Shown: piece after piece, positions 14,766-23,008 of the stretch | How the letters are laid out: each line of letters starts with the position of its first letter | Position numbering within the stretch: the first letter of the stretch is position 1 | Assembly (NCBI GenBank): GCA_002345705.1 | Contig: DDWO01000005.1 | Location: 174,810-197,817 of the forward strand | Direction of reading: 5' to 3' | DNA from: Acholeplasmataceae bacterium UBA2284 | Lineage (GTDB): Bacteria > Bacillota_I > Bacilli_A > Acholeplasmatales > Acholeplasmataceae | Length of the DNA stretch: 23,008 bases | The notes under the pieces: generated by a model | Database searches by the model: none | Told to the model about the DNA's origin: nothing | The model's input: only the letters and a program-made list of their open reading frames with translations | Program-made: the position numbers and the translations under genes

Positions 14766-17684
14766 TTGAAGAAATTCGCAATCATTTCGATAGCAATCGT
14801 TCTTTTAATCACGGTTTACGCGATTATTGATAGCATTGTTGTCAAATACAAACAAGACTATCTAGATTTCAATAGTGAACCAGGGGAAGCGATTAACATC
14901 TCTGACCTGGAGTATTTTGATACTGCAGACTATTATAAATATCTAGATTTGTATGAAAAAAATTATCCTCAAGGTCAAAACATTTCTATACACGCTGCAA
15001 GTTATGATTCAATAACTGGCACACAAACCGTATTAGATCTTTATGAAGACAAAGACGATGTTCTACTGACCCAGGAAGCTGGGTCAGTAACATGGTCATT
15101 TTCTATTCCTGAAGCAGGATTTTATAACCTAAAAATGAATTATTTCCCATATGAAGGAAAGAGTTCAATTATCGAAAGATCATTAAAAATTAATGATGAA
15201 GTTCCATTCAATGGAGCAAGAAATATTACATTTAGAAGAATCTGGGGAGATAAGAGTGCAGTGATTCAAGATATTCACGGCAATGATATCCGCCCTAGCC
15301 AAATTGAAAAGCCAGAATGGACATCCTCATTCTTTAAGGATTCCATTGGATATGTAAATCAGCCCTATCAGTTTTATTTTAGTCAAGGCGCTAACACAAT
15401 TACACTTGAATCGATTAGAGAGCCTTTATTAATTGATTCCATTGAAGTTTTATCAGTTGTTGACTTAAAGCCGTATAGTGAAGTGAAATCAACCTACACA
15501 CAAAATAATTACCAAACGGTTGATGGAGCAATAGATCTTCTTCAAGCAGAATCACCAAGACATACAACTTCACCTACACTTTACGCATTAAATGATAGAA
15601 CAAGCCCACTTTCAATGCCAAGTGATCCAGCCTTAATCAAATTAAACACGATTGGTGGTAATAATTGGAGAGTTGCTGGAGATCAAATTACATGGTCATT
15701 TACAGTTGAAGAAAGTGGATTATATGCAATATCCATGCGTGTTAAACAAAAAATGGCTGCAGGGATGAGCGTAGGAAGAAATATTTATATCAATGGAGAA
15801 ATACCATTCCAAGAATTAGAAAACTATGCATTTAAGCATTCAAATAACTGGAGAATACAAACATTAGGCACTGAATCAGAATCTTACTTATTCTATTTCG
15901 AATCAGGTAAGACACACTCATTAACGATGGAAGTATCTCTAGGACAATACGGGCCACTGATTGCCCAAATTCAAAACTCAATCTCTAATTTAAATAAGCT
16001 ATATCGCGAAATTTTAGTTTATACAGGACCAGAGCCTGACCAATATAGAGATTATCAATTACAGGAAAGAGTTACCAATTTAGTTCCTAGATTGGAAGCC
16101 GAAAGGGAAAACCTTAATTTTGTAAGAGATAGCATTATTAAAATTTCAGGATCTAAGAGTGAGAAAACTGGTATTTTAGATACAGTCTTACTTCAATTAG
16201 ATGATTTTATTGAAAAACCAAGAGAGATTCATAAGAAGCTATTATCCTATAATTCCAATGTTTCATCACTAGGAACACTAGTCATCTTATTATCCTCACA
16301 ACCACTAGAAATCGATTATTTTGTAATCCATAATCCAAATGAAAAACTACCTCAAGGGACTGCAAGCTTTATTTCTAAATTTATTTATAGCGTAAGAGCA
16401 TTCTTTGCATCCTTCACCGTTAATTATGCAGCAATCGGACAAACAACAACGACAGGTGATAATGAAACCATTGAGGTTTGGTTATCCATTGGTAAGGATC
16501 AGGCAAACGTACTTCGTAAGCTAATTGATGAATCATTCACTCCAAACTTTGATATTCAAGTGGATTTAAAGCTGGTCAATGGAGCAGTCTTACTTCCAGC
16601 AACATTATCTGGAGAAGGTCCAGATGTTGCTATGGGTGTTGGTAATGATGTGCCTGTGAACTACGCAATGAGAAATGCGGTTTATGATTTAACGAAGTTT
16701 AGTGATTTTGACACGATTACACCAAGATTTAAGGCTAGTGCATTTACTCCTTATAGCTATGAAAGTGGCATTTACGCACTACCTGAACAACAAATATTTT
16801 TAATGATGTTTTATCGAACTGACATCTTTGATGAGCTTGGATTAACATATCCAAATACCTGGGATGATGTGATTCGAATGATTCCAGATCTTCAAAAGCA
16901 TAATCTTGAGTTTTATCTACCGGTACCTATCACTCAAGGGTCAGTCGTTAACCTACCACCAAACCCAATCTTTTCAACAATGTTTTACCAAAACGATGGT
17001 GAGTTTTACATCAATGGTAATAAGGAATCTGGGTTTAATAGTGGTCTAGGTCCACAAATCTTTGAAACATGGACAAGATTTTATACAGATTATTCATTCC
17101 CAGTTGAAGCCAATTTCGCAAACCGTTTTAGAAGTGGACAAATGCCAATTGGTATTACCTATTACAATACCTACAATACATTATCTGTATTCGCACCAGA
17201 AATTAGAGGTAAATGGGATTTCGTACCAGTACCAGGAACAGTTGTTTCAGATGGCAATGGTGGAACATTTATTAGAAGAGATACAGTATCTACAGGTACA
17301 GGAGCAATCATCTTAGAGCAATCAAAGAAGAAGGATGCTTCATGGGAATACTTAAAATGGTGGACCAGTACTGAAACTCAAGTTCAATTTGGACGCGAGA
17401 TGGAAGGTATTTTAGGTGCAGCTGCAAGATATCCAACAGCAAACGTGACAGCGATGAGTATGCTGCCATGGACAGTCAATGAGTATTCTAAGTTATCTGC
17501 ACAATGGGATGAAGTTAGAGGTATTCCTGAGGTTCCAGGTGGATATATGACAGGACGTCACTTAGATAACGCATTTAGATTGGTTTATGAAGATAAATCA
17601 AATCCAAGAGAAACCATTTATGATTACGTACAAACAATTAATGAGGAAATAGCGAAGAAACGAAGAGAATTCGGACTAGAATAG
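14766..17684 (+). CDS. Membrane-anchored extracellular solute-binding protein fused to two CBM-like modules
   Basis: From the TTG start the protein has 972 residues: an N-terminal membrane helix or uncleaved signal (about 5-25); two related beta-sandwich modules (about 75-235 and 255-400); a helical region (about 405-505) with charged, coiled-coil-like stretches; and a C-terminal family 1 solute-binding domain (about 568-965; EGPDVAMGVGNDVPVNYAMR, NTWDDVIRMIPDLQ, TGTGAIILEQSKKKDASWEY). The modules share TWSF..(P/E)E.G.Y.(I/L) and (K/Y)IN(D/G)E(V/I)PF blocks, so they arose by duplication and resemble carbohydrate-binding modules. It is far longer than the usual 400-450 residues. Known relatives occur in Firmicute sugar-uptake loci. 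It may bind a polymer and feed oligomers to the importer. The TAG stop overlaps the ribosome site of the next gene. Confidence 0.85.
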   Translation: MKKFAIISIAIVLLITVYAIIDSIVVKYKQDYLDFNSEPGEAINISDLEYFDTADYYKYLDLYEKNYPQGQNISIHAASYDSITGTQTVLDLYEDKDDVLLTQEAGSVTWSFSIPEAGFYNLKMNYFPYEGKSSIIERSLKINDEVPFNGARNITFRRIWGDKSAVIQDIHGNDIRPSQIEKPEWTSSFFKDSIGYVNQPYQFYFSQGANTITLESIREPLLIDSIEVLSVVDLKPYSEVKSTYTQNNYQTVDGAIDLLQAESPRHTTSPTLYALNDRTSPLSMPSDPALIKLNTIGGNNWRVAGDQITWSFTVEESGLYAISMRVKQKMAAGMSVGRNIYINGEIPFQELENYAFKHSNNWRIQTLGTESESYLFYFESGKTHSLTMEVSLGQYGPLIAQIQNSISNLNKLYREILVYTGPEPDQYRDYQLQERVTNLVPRLEAERENLNFVRDSIIKISGSKSEKTGILDTVLLQLDDFIEKPREIHKKLLSYNSNVSSLGTLVILLSSQPLEIDYFVIHNPNEKLPQGTASFISKFIYSVRAFFASFTVNYAAIGQTTTTGDNETIEVWLSIGKDQANVLRKLIDESFTPNFDIQVDLKLVNGAVLLPATLSGEGPDVAMGVGNDVPVNYAMRNAVYDLTKFSDFDTITPRFKASAFTPYSYESGIYALPEQQIFLMMFYRTDIFDELGLTYPNTWDDVIRMIPDLQKHNLEFYLPVPITQGSVVNLPPNPIFSTMFYQNDGEFYINGNKESGFNSGLGPQIFETWTRFYTDYSFPVEANFANRFRSGQMPIGITYYNTYNTLSVFAPEIRGKWDFVPVPGTVVSDGNGGTFIRRDTVSTGTGAIILEQSKKKDASWEYLKWWTSTETQVQFGREMEGILGAAARYPTANVTAMSMLPWTVNEYSKLSAQWDEVRGIPEVPGGYMTGRHLDNAFRLVYEDKSNPRETIYDYVQTINEEIAKKRREFGLE

Positions 17685-17694
17685 GAGGGTTTTT

Positions 17695-18627
17695 GTGCAA
17701 GCAACCACAGTAAACATGAAAAAATTGACGAAAAGTCAACTTTTATGGAAAGATATAAAACAAAATAAACACAATTACATCCTTATGGCTCCGTTTGTCA
17801 TCTTATTTATGACATTCACCGTTATTCCTGTTTTCATGTCATTAGGAATTAGCTTTACATACTTTAACCTTTTAGAGCCACCAAGATTTATTGGGCTTGA
17901 TAATTATATGAAGCTTGCTTTAGAGGATGAAGTCTTTATTATCGCGATTAAAAATACTTTAATTCTAGCGGTTGTCACAGGTCCAGTCAGTTATTTACTG
18001 GCATTTGTATTCGCTTGGTTAATCAATGAATTAGGACCAAAATTAAGAGCATTTATGACCCTAGTGTTCTACGCACCATCGATTTCAGGTAACGCATTTT
18101 TAATGTGGTTATTGATTTTCTCTGGTGACGTTCATGGTTATTTAAACGCATTCTTAATTCGCTTTGGATTTACCGATAATCCAATATTATGGTTAAAGAA
18201 TCCGGATTATATTATGTTTGTTATTATCATCGTTCAATTATGGCTAAGCTTAGGTGTATCCTTCCTAGCGTTTATCGCTGGTCTTCAAAGTGTTGACAAA
18301 ACACTTTATGAAGCAGGAGCAATCGATGGTATTAAAAATAGATGGCAGGAATTATGGTTTATCACATTGCCATCGATGAAGCCTCAATTGTTATTTGGTG
18401 CTGTTATGCAGATTACTACATCACTTGCTATAGCAGAGGTATCGATGCAGCTTGTCGGGTTCCCTTCTGTACAATATGCAGGTCATACGATTGTAACACA
18501 TTTAATTGACTATGGTTCTACCCGTTTTGATTTAGGGTACGCATCAGCGATTGCTACTATATTATTCTTGATCATGATGACAGCTAACCTTGTTGTTAGA
18601 GCAATTCTTAGAAAGGTTGGTGAATAG
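17695..18627 (+). CDS. Carbohydrate ABC transporter permease, MalF/UgpA type
   Basis: This 310-residue protein has about six membrane helices (first at about 28-50) and the permease EAA loop at 206-226 (EAGAIDGIKNRWQELWFITL), the contact site for the ATPase. GTG at 17695 is the start, with AGGAGG at 17683-17688 overlapping the previous stop; an ATG eight codons in is less well placed. It forms the import pore together with the permease encoded next. No ATPase is encoded nearby, as is common for CUT1 importers that share an MsmX-type ATPase. Confidence 0.93.
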   Translation: MQATTVNMKKLTKSQLLWKDIKQNKHNYILMAPFVILFMTFTVIPVFMSLGISFTYFNLLEPPRFIGLDNYMKLALEDEVFIIAIKNTLILAVVTGPVSYLLAFVFAWLINELGPKLRAFMTLVFYAPSISGNAFLMWLLIFSGDVHGYLNAFLIRFGFTDNPILWLKNPDYIMFVIIIVQLWLSLGVSFLAFIAGLQSVDKTLYEAGAIDGIKNRWQELWFITLPSMKPQLLFGAVMQITTSLAIAEVSMQLVGFPSVQYAGHTIVTHLIDYGSTRFDLGYASAIATILFLIMMTANLVVRAILRKVGE

Positions 18628-18628
18628 C

Positions 18629-19507
18629 ATGATGAAAAAATTGAAGAAATTTTTCAATTTCAAACGCACAAAAAAGCTCAACCGTTCTGTAGCAGGTAAT
18701 ATATTCTTATTTGGAGTACTTGCTATATTTGGAATATTTAGTGCATATCCATTAATCATGACAGTATCCAATGCATTCAAGTCATTAGATGAATTGTTCC
18801 TATTCCCACCAAGACTACTTCCAAGAAATATTACATTTGATAATTTTAGAGATCTATCTGAGCTTATGGAAAACTCATGGATTCCATTTTCTAGATATTT
18901 CTTTAACACCATTTTAATTACTACGCTTGGAACTGCAGGACACGTACTCATCGCATCGATGTGTGCTTATCCACTTGCTAAGTATAAGTTTCCTGGTCGT
19001 AACCTAATTTTTACATTAGTTGTTTATTCATTAATGTTTGCTCCACAGGTTACAGCAACTCCAAACTATATTATTGTTTCTCGTATTGGCTTAATTGATA
19101 ATCCAGCAGCAATTATTCTACCCGCTATCGCATCAAGCTTAGGATTATATCTAATGAAGCAGTTTATGCAACAAATTCCAATGGAGTTAATCGAATCGGC
19201 TAAGATTGATGGTGCAAGTGAATACCGCATCTTCTTTACAATTGTAATGCCTTTAGTTAAGCCAGCTTGGTTAACCCTAATTATTCTATTATTCCAAAGA
19301 TTATGGACAACCGATGGTGGTGCATTTATCTTTAGTGAAGAATATAAGCCAGTTTCATATGCACTAAGACAAATAGCTCAGGGTACGATAGAACGTGCAG
19401 GTACGATTGCTGCCGTGTCTTTCATTATGATGATTGTTCCAGTGACTTTCTTTATCATTTCACAATCTAGAATTGTGGAAACATTCAGTCACTCTGGAAT
19501 GAAGTAG
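18629..19507 (+). CDS. Carbohydrate ABC transporter permease, MalG/UgpE type
   Basis: The frame is open back to 18590, but the ATG at 18629, one base after the previous stop, fits better because the extra 13 residues would overlap the first permease; ATG 18632 is an equal alternative. The 292-residue protein has a basic N-terminus (MMKKLKKFFNFKRTKKL), about six membrane helices and the EAA loop at about 189-209 (ESAKIDGASEYRIFFTIVMP). It pairs with the first permease. The ribosome site (GGTTGGTG upstream) is weak, which suggests coupling to the preceding gene. The gene ends in TAG inside the AGGAGG of the following gene. Confidence 0.92.
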   Translation: MMKKLKKFFNFKRTKKLNRSVAGNIFLFGVLAIFGIFSAYPLIMTVSNAFKSLDELFLFPPRLLPRNITFDNFRDLSELMENSWIPFSRYFFNTILITTLGTAGHVLIASMCAYPLAKYKFPGRNLIFTLVVYSLMFAPQVTATPNYIIVSRIGLIDNPAAIILPAIASSLGLYLMKQFMQQIPMELIESAKIDGASEYRIFFTIVMPLVKPAWLTLIILLFQRLWTTDGGAFIFSEEYKPVSYALRQIAQGTIERAGTIAAVSFIMMIVPVTFFIISQSRIVETFSHSGMK

Positions 19508-19517
19508 GAGGTATGAA

Positions 19518-20993
19518 ATGATCAAACTATTTACAATCTTTTCATTACTGATATCACTTCCAATTCAATTATCAGTTGTTAGATATAACTACTCCTATTA
19601 TGGAGAAGTACTGCATTCTGCACCTGGAATGAACTTTGCTGCATATTTCAATGAAAAAACATTGAATACAACACTATCTTCACCAGAGGATATGGTTGTT
19701 TATGAAGATTTGATTTATATCATTGATTCTAAAACACATAGCTTTTATATTATTGATTCAGAATTCAATTTAATATCTGTGCATAATTCATTTGATTTAA
19801 CTCCAGAATATTCAGCAAAGCTTATTGCTTCTGGTGTTACAGATGTGACTACAGTTACACTAAATGCACCATTTGGGATGGATGTTAAAGAAAGTGGTAT
19901 TTATATCGCGGATACATCTAATTTTAGAATCGTTAAATTAAATCATGATTTTGAAGTTATCGATGTGTTTAATCAAATTGATGATGCAACATTTGACGAA
20001 CTTAATTTCGAACCATTAAAGATTACAGTCGATGTTTCTGAGCGTATGTATGTTGTTGCTAAAAACGTTTATGAAGGAATTATTGAGCTTGATACCGACG
20101 GTTCATTTAATCGTTTTACTGGGGTTAACCCAATTCGTTTAAATCCTTTCCAAATCTTTAGCCGTTCCTTAATGACAGAAGCACAGCTCGCACAGCTCCA
20201 ATTATTCTTACCTACTGAATATACTAACATTTCAATAGATGAGAAGAGCTTTATATATGCAACCTCAAAGCCTTCTGCCAATAACGCTGAAAATCAAATT
20301 CAGTTAATTAATCCTAAGGGAATTGACGTTATTAAGAGAAATGGATATCATCCACCAATGGGTGACATCCAATATATGGAAGGCATGAACAATTATGTCA
20401 TTACAGGTCCTTCAACATTAGTTGATATCGCTACAACTAGCGACGGTATTTATACGGTTCTCGACCAAAAGAGAAGTCGCTTATTTACCTATGACAGTGA
20501 AGGTAATCTTTTATACATCAATGGTGATGAAGGTGCTCAAAGTGATAAGTTCACCGAAGGTGTATCGTTAGCTTATTTAAATGATGATTTATTAATACTT
20601 GATCGTAAGACAAGAACAGTTATCGTTTATCAGCTTACTGACTTTGGTGTAGCGGTTAATCAGGCTATTTCGCTTCATAATCAAGGACGCTTCGAGGAAG
20701 CATCTCTTGTTTGGAGAGATGTATTGTTATTAAACACTAACTATGAAATCGCATATAACGGTATTGGTAAATACTATTTAAGAGAAAAAGACTTTGCGAA
20801 AGCAATGGAATACTTTAATGCTGGTCATGATTTATATTACTATTCAAAGGCCTATAAGGGATATAGAAATGAAGTTTTAAAGGCTAACTTTGGTTATATC
20901 GTTGGTGGTGTCGTCCTTATTATTGGTGGACTCACCTTCTTAAAGATTCGATCCACATACAAAAAGGGAGGTTCTATACTTTATGAAGACTAA
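19518..20993 (+). CDS. Exported NHL-type beta-propeller protein with TPR segment and C-terminal membrane helix
   Basis: The 491-residue protein begins with a signal peptide or anchor (1-20), then repeats of NHL/six-bladed-propeller type (about 45-370; SPEDMVVYEDLIYIIDSKTH, APFGMDVKESGIYIADTSNF, GIYTVLDQKRSRLFTYDSEG). One or two TPR-like helical hairpins follow (about 375-445; LHNQGRFEEASLVWRDVL, YYLREKDFAKAMEYFNAG), then a membrane helix (about 455-475) and a basic cytoplasmic tail. The propeller should lie outside the cell, held by its C-terminus. Propellers of this type bind ligands or proteins; no catalytic residues are evident. The operon position suggests an accessory part of the importer, perhaps handling substrate or assembling the two binding proteins. 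AGGAGG is at 19506-19511. It overlaps the next gene by 11 bases. Confidence 0.8.
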   Translation: MIKLFTIFSLLISLPIQLSVVRYNYSYYGEVLHSAPGMNFAAYFNEKTLNTTLSSPEDMVVYEDLIYIIDSKTHSFYIIDSEFNLISVHNSFDLTPEYSAKLIASGVTDVTTVTLNAPFGMDVKESGIYIADTSNFRIVKLNHDFEVIDVFNQIDDATFDELNFEPLKITVDVSERMYVVAKNVYEGIIELDTDGSFNRFTGVNPIRLNPFQIFSRSLMTEAQLAQLQLFLPTEYTNISIDEKSFIYATSKPSANNAENQIQLINPKGIDVIKRNGYHPPMGDIQYMEGMNNYVITGPSTLVDIATTSDGIYTVLDQKRSRLFTYDSEGNLLYINGDEGAQSDKFTEGVSLAYLNDDLLILDRKTRTVIVYQLTDFGVAVNQAISLHNQGRFEEASLVWRDVLLLNTNYEIAYNGIGKYYLREKDFAKAMEYFNAGHDLYYYSKAYKGYRNEVLKANFGYIVGGVVLIIGGLTFLKIRSTYKKGGSILYED

Positions 20994-21624
20994 ACTTAAA
21001 AGTATTTGGTTCAATTACATTCAGTTTCCTAAGTATATTATGTTCCACCCATTCGATGGATATGATGAATTTAAAAGATATGAAAAAGGAAAGATGTCTG
21101 TAGCATTAGTCTATATTGGATTATTCGCGTTTTTCAGAATATTCTCCTTCCAAAATTTAGGATTCTTAATTAATCCAAACAATCCATTAATGCTTAACTC
21201 TCTACAAGAGATTTTTGCAGTTGTCCTATTGATTGGTTTGTTTACAGTTGGAAATTGGTCAGTAACTACATTGATGGAGGGTAAGGGTAAATTTACGGAA
21301 ATCTTAAAGGTAACCGGATATGCTCTATTTCCATTGGTTATTATTGGCTTCCCAAGTGTTATCCTATCCAACTTTTTAACATTAGAAGAAATGGCATTTT
21401 ACAACCTGTTAATGTATATCGCATATATTTCTACAGCGTGGATGCTATTTATGGGTATTTTAAATATTCATCACTATGGATTAGCTAAAACTTTATTAGC
21501 ATTTCTACTTACCATCGTCGCAATGAGCGTCATGATGTTTTTTGGTTTGTTGTTCTTTGATTTAATACAACAATTTATCGCGTTTATTTCTTCGATTTAT
21601 GAAGAATTAAACCTGCGTTATTAA
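20983..21624 (+). CDS. Yip1-family integral membrane protein
   Basis: 213 residues with five predicted membrane helices (about 40-58, 75-93, 108-128, 136-158 and 170-196). The N-terminal FPKYIMFHPFDGYDEFKRYE is the usual entry to bacterial Yip1-domain proteins (P-x-x-x-F.HP.DG....K). The biochemical role of bacterial Yip1 proteins is unknown. Its start lies inside the propeller gene (11-base overlap) with GGGAGG at 20966-20971, a rather long 11 bases upstream, so coupling is likely. Its place between the propeller gene and a DUF5696 gene fits a recurring Firmicute sugar-uptake gene order as I recall it. Confidence 0.78.
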   Translation: MKTKLKSIWFNYIQFPKYIMFHPFDGYDEFKRYEKGKMSVALVYIGLFAFFRIFSFQNLGFLINPNNPLMLNSLQEIFAVVLLIGLFTVGNWSVTTLMEGKGKFTEILKVTGYALFPLVIIGFPSVILSNFLTLEEMAFYNLLMYIAYISTAWMLFMGILNIHHYGLAKTLLAFLLTIVAMSVMMFFGLLFFDLIQQFIAFISSIYEELNLRY

Positions 21625-21634
21625 GGAGGGTAAT

Positions 21635-23008
21635 ATGAAGCTAAAAAGAATTATCATTATTGTTTTATTATTATCCGTCCTATCTCTTTATGTATTTGGA
21701 TTCAAAATGAGTGCTAGCCAAACCATCAATTCTGATCTTATAGAATTTAGCAAGGAAGGCTTTGTAGATTCAAATGAGCTATCTAATACAAATAGATTGG
21801 TTGCTGAAAATACAACATTTGCATTATATATCAATGAAATCAACTCATATTTCAAGGTTTTAGATAAGAGAACAGGTGAGTACTGGGAATCCAATCCTTC
21901 AGTTCAAGATCCTTGGCAGCTCGATCCAAATAAACCAATAACAAACTCTGCAATCCAGAAACAAAAATCAACCTTAGAAATCTCATATTTTAATCAAGCT
22001 GGATCTTTAACTACAATCAATAACTATCAATTTAGTATTCATCACCCTGAAAGTATTTTAAATGCAGAGGGTGAAAGAACATTTAGCATTAAATATGTTG
22101 AAAATGGTGTTCAAGTACTCTATTATATCGAGGACTTAGAGGTTGATTACCTATTCTTCCCTAAATATATGCCAAAGGAAGAATTTGAAGCATTAGAAGA
22201 TTTTTCGATGCTGAATACATTAGCTTATACAGGCTTTAATCATGATCTTCAAGCCTATGAAATCGTCAATTACGTTGGTATGTCACGACTTGTAAAAAGA
22301 AGATTATATGATGTTTTTTATGGCAAGCTTGATTATACAAGAGAACGTGCAATTGAAGAAAATGAATCCTATGGATATTTCGAACAGTTTGAGAAGGTAT
22401 CATTCCAAATTGGAATTGAAATTAAATTAAACGATAAGGGTATCGATACATCGATTATTAATCAATCGATTGTTGAACCATCCAATGTTAAGCTTGCTCG
22501 TATATCATTTCTACCACTCTTTGGTACAGCAGTATCTATTAAAAATGATATACCAACTCAAGGATACATAGTTCTTCCTGATGGTAGTGGCGCAGTGATG
22601 GAGTTTAATAACGGTAAGTTCTATCAAAATGCTTATCGTAAGAGATTATATGGTCAGGATTTATCCTTAATGCCATATAAGATGGCTGAACAGCAACAAA
22701 AGATTAATATACCTTTATATGGAATGGTTAAAGAAAATGGTGGATATGCAGCGATTATCACTCAAGGTGATGCAATGGCAGCAATTAACGCTGATGTTTC
22801 AGAACGTATTGATTCCTATAATAAAGCATTTGTAACATTCAATTTAAGAGAAGTTGAATCTGTTACCATCGGTTCAGGCTTTAGCCGCTATGGTGTAGAT
22901 CTTTGGACAAAGGAAAAGGTTAGAACAGATTTTACAGTCAAATATATTTTCCTTGAGGGTACAAATAATAATTATGTAGGTATTGCAAAGGCATATCAAA
23001 ACTATTTA
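21635..23008 (+). CDS. DUF5696-family exported protein (3' end outside window)
   Basis: An open frame of 458 codons runs off the window end without a stop. ATG at 21635 has a good ribosome site (AAGGAGGG at 21623-21630). An N-terminal signal or anchor helix is at about 4-23 (RIIIIVLLLSVLSLYVFGF). The visible part is beta-rich and contains GYIVLPDGSGAVMEFNNGK, a block typical of the DUF5696 family; such proteins sit beside binding-protein/permease/Yip1 genes. The family's missing C-terminal half is thought to be glycosidase-like, which I cannot check here. An outer-surface enzyme or sugar-binding partner for the importer is the working inference. It follows the Yip1 gene by 10 bases. Confidence 0.75.
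   Translation, partial: MKLKRIIIIVLLLSVLSLYVFGFKMSASQTINSDLIEFSKEGFVDSNELSNTNRLVAENTTFALYINEINSYFKVLDKRTGEYWESNPSVQDPWQLDPNKPITNSAIQKQKSTLEISYFNQAGSLTTINNYQFSIHHPESILNAEGERTFSIKYVENGVQVLYYIEDLEVDYLFFPKYMPKEEFEALEDFSMLNTLAYTGFNHDLQAYEIVNYVGMSRLVKRRLYDVFYGKLDYTRERAIEENESYGYFEQFEKVSFQIGIEIKLNDKGIDTSIINQSIVEPSNVKLARISFLPLFGTAVSIKNDIPTQGYIVLPDGSGAVMEFNNGKFYQNAYRKRLYGQDLSLMPYKMAEQQQKINIPLYGMVKENGGYAAIITQGDAMAAINADVSERIDSYNKAFVTFNLREVESVTIGSGFSRYGVDLWTKEKVRTDFTVKYIFLEGTNNNYVGIAKAYQNYL

Noticed and set aside
18590..18628. Upstream ATG for the second permease
   Set aside because: It would add 13 residues overlapping the end of the first permease; ATG at 18629 matches the usual basic N-terminus of this permease type.
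18562..18951. 129-codon open frame on the minus strand across the junction of the two permease genes
   Set aside because: Both permeases have clear EAA motifs and membrane helices in the + frames; the minus frame shows no family signal and is a shadow.
1..23008. Mycoplasma-type genetic code (TGA as Trp)
   Set aside because: Dozens of Trp codons are all TGG and no long frame is interrupted by TGA, so the standard bacterial code reads every gene intact.
1..23008. CRISPR arrays, insertion sequences, tRNA or rRNA genes
   Set aside because: No spaced direct repeats, transposase-like frames, terminal inverted repeats or cloverleaf-like segments were recognised; the window is almost filled by coding sequence.

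Overview
The window is AT-rich bacterial DNA in which every gene lies on the + strand, in two long gene trains around one stand-alone surface-protein gene. The proteins (Gram-positive lipobox lipoproteins, Ig-like surface modules, MalFG-type importers without their own ATPase, a perfect cre box, strong AGGAGG ribosome sites) point to a low-GC Firmicute or a Mollicutes relative such as Acholeplasma or Izemoplasma. All Trp codons in the reading frames are TGG and none of the 12 visible stops is TGA. The lineage is an inference; there is no rRNA or other marker here.

Region 1 (1-10261) is a tight train: the 3' part of a GH4 phospho-glycosidase, a cytoplasmic GHL10 glycosidase-like enzyme, a giant exported protein with two more GHL10 domains, a beta-lactamase-fold serine hydrolase without a signal peptide, and a lipoprotein joining Big2-type Ig domains, a beta-helix and a zinc amidase. 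E. coli DigH (YddW) shows that a GHL10 enzyme can cut peptide-free ('denuded') peptidoglycan, and amidases make such strands. I therefore read this region as a candidate cell-wall glycan degradation or salvage module, with outside and inside steps. The substrate is inferred.

Region 2 (10262-13081) holds one surface-protein gene with a strong sigma-A-type promoter. A perfect match to the CcpA cre consensus overlaps that promoter. The protein has an EF-hand-like loop, Ig-like domains, four 14-residue C-terminal repeats and a Cys-containing C-terminal anchor. Two hairpins follow as terminators.

Region 3 (13082-23008, continuing off the end) is a carbohydrate ABC import operon. It encodes a lipoprotein binding protein with an N-terminal Ig-like domain, a second membrane-anchored binding protein with two CBM-like modules, two permeases, an NHL-propeller/TPR membrane protein, a Yip1-family membrane protein and the start of a DUF5696-family exported protein. 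A perfect 14-bp palindrome lies just downstream of the putative -10 box, and a G/C-rich hairpin separates the first binding protein gene from the rest. No ATPase gene is present, so a shared ATPase elsewhere is expected.

A small disulphide-loop motif with the same Cys-x10-Cys spacing occurs three times in the double GHL10 protein and once in the lipoprotein binding protein, linking regions 1 and 3. No RNA genes, insertion sequences or CRISPR arrays were seen, and no gene-free stretch exceeds 300 bases.
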